A stretch of DNA of 14,174 nt, from the NCBI GenBank assembly GCA_025964405.1, contig JAOPYW010000107.1, positions 1 to 14,174 of the forward strand. Direction: 5' to 3'. This document shows, piece after piece, positions 12,279 through 14,174 of this stretch (position 1 is the first letter of the stretch; each line of letters begins with the position of its first letter). This stretch comes from Thermoleophilia bacterium. Lineage in GTDB: Bacteria > Actinomycetota > Thermoleophilia > Gaiellales > SKUG01. Below the pieces are notes generated by a model that searched no databases, was not told where the DNA came from, and saw only the letters and a program-made list of their open reading frames with translations. The translations under genes were made by a program, and so were the position numbers.

Positions 12279-13139
12279 TCACGCGACCACGACCTGCACC
12301 AGTCGCGCATGCACGCGCGCGTGGAGGCGACGCACCTGCAGCGACAGCTCCTCGCCATCCAGCACGACGTCGGGTGACGCCGAGCACTCGAGCGCGATCT
12401 CGACTCCGCGCGCATGGTGCACGCCCTCGCGGCGCGCCAGGTCGCCGTTGAGCAGGGCCGCGGCGTCGAACATGAGGCGCCGCGCGGCGCGTCCACTCGG
12501 CACGATCACGAGGTCGAGCTTGCCGTCCCCGAGCGTCGTGCCTCCGGTGTCGCCCCAACCGCCGAAGGCACCGGTGCTCGCGATCATCACCTGCCAGGCC
12601 GTGCCGGTGAAGGCGGGGGAGCCATCAACGGTCGCGACGAGTTCGACGGGCTTGGCGCGGGCCATGCCCAGCAGCGCTCCGACCGGATACGCGAACGGAC
12701 CGAGCCGCGACTTCAGCGACGCGGCCGCGGCCGCCGCGTGCGGTGCGATGCCGAGCGAGACGACGTTGACGAACGGTCGGCCGTCGAGCAGGCCGAGCTC
12801 GATCGGTCGAAGTCGACGACCGTCGGCGGCGAGGGCGAGTGCGTCGGCCATGTCGTCGGGGAGCTGGAGTGCGCGGGCGAAGTCGTTGGCGGTGCCGGCC
12901 GGCACCACGCCGAGCGGCACGTCGAGATCGGCGGCGACCTGCGCCGCAGGGGCGATCGAGCCGTCGCCGCCGGCAACGATCACGCGGGTCGTCGAGGGGT
13001 CGGGCGCATGGCCGGTGACGTCGGCGATGTCGACTTCGTCGACGCGTGCGCCGTGGTCGCGGAACTCGGCCGCGAGGTCGACCTCCTCGTCAGCTGATCC
13101 CGAGCGCGCGTTGGTGATGAGCAGGATGCGGTCGGTCAC
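12279..13139 (-). CDS. DAGK-catalytic-domain lipid kinase family protein
   Basis: A 286-aa member of the diacylglycerol kinase catalytic-domain family (DgkB/YegS-like), soluble or membrane-associated enzymes that phosphorylate diacylglycerol or related lipids with ATP. Evidence: N-terminal RILLITNARSGS (4-15), the nucleotide-binding GGDGS at 57-61, PLGVVPAGTANDFAR at about 75-89, GIAPHAAAA, and a C-terminal beta domain ending in DGEELSLQVRR. The start is GTG 13139, which overlaps the upstream stop as GTGA; GTG 13151 would add four residues. It is unrelated in fold to the DgkA-type kinase at 2161. It is coupled to an EF-hand-like gene, and 128 bases without a recognisable gene follow it. The exact lipid cannot be read from sequence. 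Confidence 0.9.
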   Translation of the reverse strand: MTDRILLITNARSGSADEEVDLAAEFRDHGARVDEVDIADVTGHAPDPSTTRVIVAGGDGSIAPAAQVAADLDVPLGVVPAGTANDFARALQLPDDMADALALAADGRRLRPIELGLLDGRPFVNVVSLGIAPHAAAAAASLKSRLGPFAYPVGALLGMARAKPVELVATVDGSPAFTGTAWQVMIASTGAFGGWGDTGGTTLGDGKLDLVIVPSGRAARRLMFDAAALLNGDLARREGVHHARGVEIALECSASPDVVLDGEELSLQVRRLHARVHARLVQVVVA

Positions 13140-13549
13140 CGCGCGAGCCACTGCACGCCAGCGGTGGCCTGCGTGGTCGACTGCGTGGGGCGGGGCGACG
13201 CCATGTCGTGGGCGAAGCGCAGCACCTCGATGCCATCGAGGTGGCGGTCGCCGGCCGTGTCGGGCAGCACGTTGCCCGTGTCGTACTGCTTGAGCAGGTT
13301 GCGCACCTCGCGCAGGGTGGCGACCCCGTTGTCGTTGCCGCCGGCATCGGCTCGCACGAAGCTGCGCGCCCCGGCGCCGAAGAAGCCCGGCAGGGTGACG
13401 TGTTGGTCCTCGCGCCCCGTGGTGACGTTGATGCGGTTGTCGCCGTCGACGTCGTAGATCGAGATCAGGTCCTGCGCCTGCTGGCGCAGTCCGTCACGGG
13501 GAACGAAGAAGTCGTTGACCGACGCAAGGACGTTCTGGAAATTGATCAC
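13136..13549 (-). CDS. EF-hand-like calcium-binding domain protein, coupled to lipid kinase
   Basis: The 137-aa product has three aspartate-rich loops resembling EF-hand calcium sites: D33-V-D35-G-D37-N-R-I, GGNDNGVATLRE around residues 72-86 and DTAGDRHLDGIE around 106-117. The last has acidic residues at loop positions 1, 5, 9 and 12. The first lacks the usual position-12 glutamate, so binding may be partial. There is no signal peptide, so it is probably cytoplasmic. The start is GTG 13549, preceded by GGGAGGT seven bases upstream, the best ribosome binding site in the window; the frame extends upstream, but that part is arginine/proline-rich noise. Its TGA overlaps the GTG of the DAGK-family gene. 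Alternative readings are dockerin-like loops or a non-binding relic. Confidence 0.75.
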   Translation of the reverse strand: MINFQNVLASVNDFFVPRDGLRQQAQDLISIYDVDGDNRINVTTGREDQHVTLPGFFGAGARSFVRADAGGNDNGVATLREVRNLLKQYDTGNVLPDTAGDRHLDGIEVLRFAHDMASPRPTQSTTQATAGVQWLAR

Positions 13550-13556
13550 TCGGTGT

Positions 13557-13563
13557 ACCTCCC
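13557..13563 (-). promoter_or_regulatory. Strong Shine-Dalgarno GGGAGGT for the EF-hand-like gene
   Basis: On the minus strand GGGAGGT precedes GTG 13549 by seven bases and decides that start. It is exceptional here because most first genes in this window look leaderless. Confidence 0.65.
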
Positions 13564-13620
13564 ACAGGCAGCTTCCATCCACCTGAGCATCGTGGCCGTG
13601 AGCAGGGACGTTGCACCACT

Positions 13621-13639
13621 GCGGCCACCTCGTGGCCGC
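13621..13639. repeat. Perfect 8-bp inverted repeat in divergent intergenic region
   Basis: GCGGCCAC and GTGGCCGC are separated by CTC, a perfect eight-pair stem with a three-base loop. It lies between the divergent EF-hand-like gene and the binding-protein gene. It lacks a T-run, so a terminator is unlikely; it may be an operator or a leader hairpin in the EF-hand-like transcript. The half CGTGGCC recurs at 13591-13597. Confidence 0.4.
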
Positions 13640-13735
13640 TGTCGGCCAGCGCAGCGGCGTGGTGCGGCGGGGAACGCCCATGGGAAGGCCGTTCACGTGC
13701 GATGCGATCGGCCGCACCGATCACGATAGCCGGGC

Positions 13736-14174
13736 ATGCAGATCCGGGGGAATCGATTCGTTCAGCGCGCCGTCACCGTGACGGCCGCGCTCATGTTGGC
13801 GGCGCTCGTCGCCGCAGGATGCGGTGGCGCAGGCGGCGCCAGTGGTGGCAGTGGGGGCGGCAAGCCGCTCACCGAGGTCGTGATCGCCAGCGACTTCCCG
13901 CTCACCGGCAGCTCCCGCGCACAGACCGAATCGATGGTGCAGGCCATCGAGATGCTGCTCAAGGAGCACAACGGCAAGGCGGGCAGCGTCAAGGTCACCT
14001 ACAAGTCGATGGACGACGCCACGGCCCAGGCCGGCAAGTGGGACGAGGCGAAGTGCGCCGAGAACGTGCAGACGGTCGCCAAGGATCCGAAGGTCGTGGT
14101 GCTCGTCGGCCCCATGAACTCGGGCTGCGCGCAGATCCAGATCAAGACCGCGAACACCGCCGGGCTCGCCATGG
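13736..14174 (+). CDS. Branched-chain amino acid ABC-type substrate-binding lipoprotein, N-terminal part
   Basis: The gene runs off the window; 146 codons are visible. The N-terminus has positive residues, a hydrophobic stretch (AALMLAALVAAG) and a lipobox LVAAGC with lipidated Cys29, followed by a Gly/Ser-rich linker (30-44). From about residue 48 the EVVIASDFPLTG start, a QAIEMLLKEHNGK helix and VVVLVGPMNSG match the periplasmic-binding fold used by leucine/isoleucine/valine-type ABC transporters (Peripla_BP_6-like); the ligand cannot be read. It would be exported and membrane-anchored. ATG 13736 has no Shine-Dalgarno; GATAGC five bases upstream could be a degenerate -10. ABC permease and ATPase genes may follow beyond the window. 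Confidence 0.85.
   Translation, partial: MQIRGNRFVQRAVTVTAALMLAALVAAGCGGAGGASGGSGGGKPLTEVVIASDFPLTGSSRAQTESMVQAIEMLLKEHNGKAGSVKVTYKSMDDATAQAGKWDEAKCAENVQTVAKDPKVVVLVGPMNSGCAQIQIKTANTAGLAM

Noticed and set aside
12133..13293. Plus-strand open frame (386 codons) opposite the DAGK-family gene
   Set aside because: It is Ser/Arg/Pro-rich without motifs and antisense to a protein with GGDGS and the PAGTANDFAR signature.
1..14174. Search for CRISPR arrays, insertion sequences, attachment sites or prophage genes
   Set aside because: No regularly spaced repeats, transposase or integrase motifs or terminal inverted repeats were seen, and no direct repeat of the tRNA 3' end was noticed.

Overview
The window is GC-rich, densely coding DNA from a bacterial chromosome, most likely an actinomycete-type bacterium (Actinomycetota). 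The support is strong G/C bias at third codon positions, many leaderless-type promoters (TANNNT six bases before ATG), group III-type phosphofructokinase residues, an SseB-family protein and an L,D-transpeptidase. A Thermoleophilia/Solirubrobacterales-like origin is only a guess. I see no insertion sequence, prophage, CRISPR array or rRNA; both ends cut through genes.

Layout. 1-364: C-terminus of an aldehyde dehydrogenase-superfamily protein. 422-2151: phoH-ybeY, RNA metabolism and ribosome maturation. 2149-4819: a DgkA-type kinase fused to a PAP2 phosphatase, then two unrecognised membrane proteins. 4817-6147: cdd-era. 6145-8041: a three-gene operon of a tail-anchored small protein, a DeoC-like protein and a TrpC-like protein. 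Both TIM-barrel proteins appear to lack key catalytic residues, which makes this the most unusual protein-coding region. 8066-10305 (minus): pfkA and a secreted L,D-transpeptidase. 10392-11366: an SseB-family protein. 11388-11461: a tRNA with leucine anticodon CAA and a leucine-like D-arm but a short, class I variable loop. 11476-12150 (minus): two small unknown genes. 12279-13549 (minus): an EF-hand-like protein translationally coupled to a DAGK-family lipid kinase. 13736-end: a substrate-binding lipoprotein of the branched-chain amino acid ABC type.

Expression logic. Five genes (phoH, dgkA-PAP2, cdd, the 6157 gene and pfkA) have a -10-like TANNNT exactly six bases before ATG, which predicts leaderless mRNAs. 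In three of them the upstream gene's stop codon supplies the first bases of the -10 box. Genes downstream in the operons start at four-base ATGA or GTGA overlaps with the preceding stop, which suggests translational coupling. Clear Shine-Dalgarno sequences are rare.

Themes. Housekeeping RNA and nucleoside functions (PhoH, YbeY, Era, Cdd) sit beside lipid phosphorylation (two unrelated lipid kinases), cell-wall crosslinking and several unknown proteins. All assignments were made by reading motifs; no database search was run.
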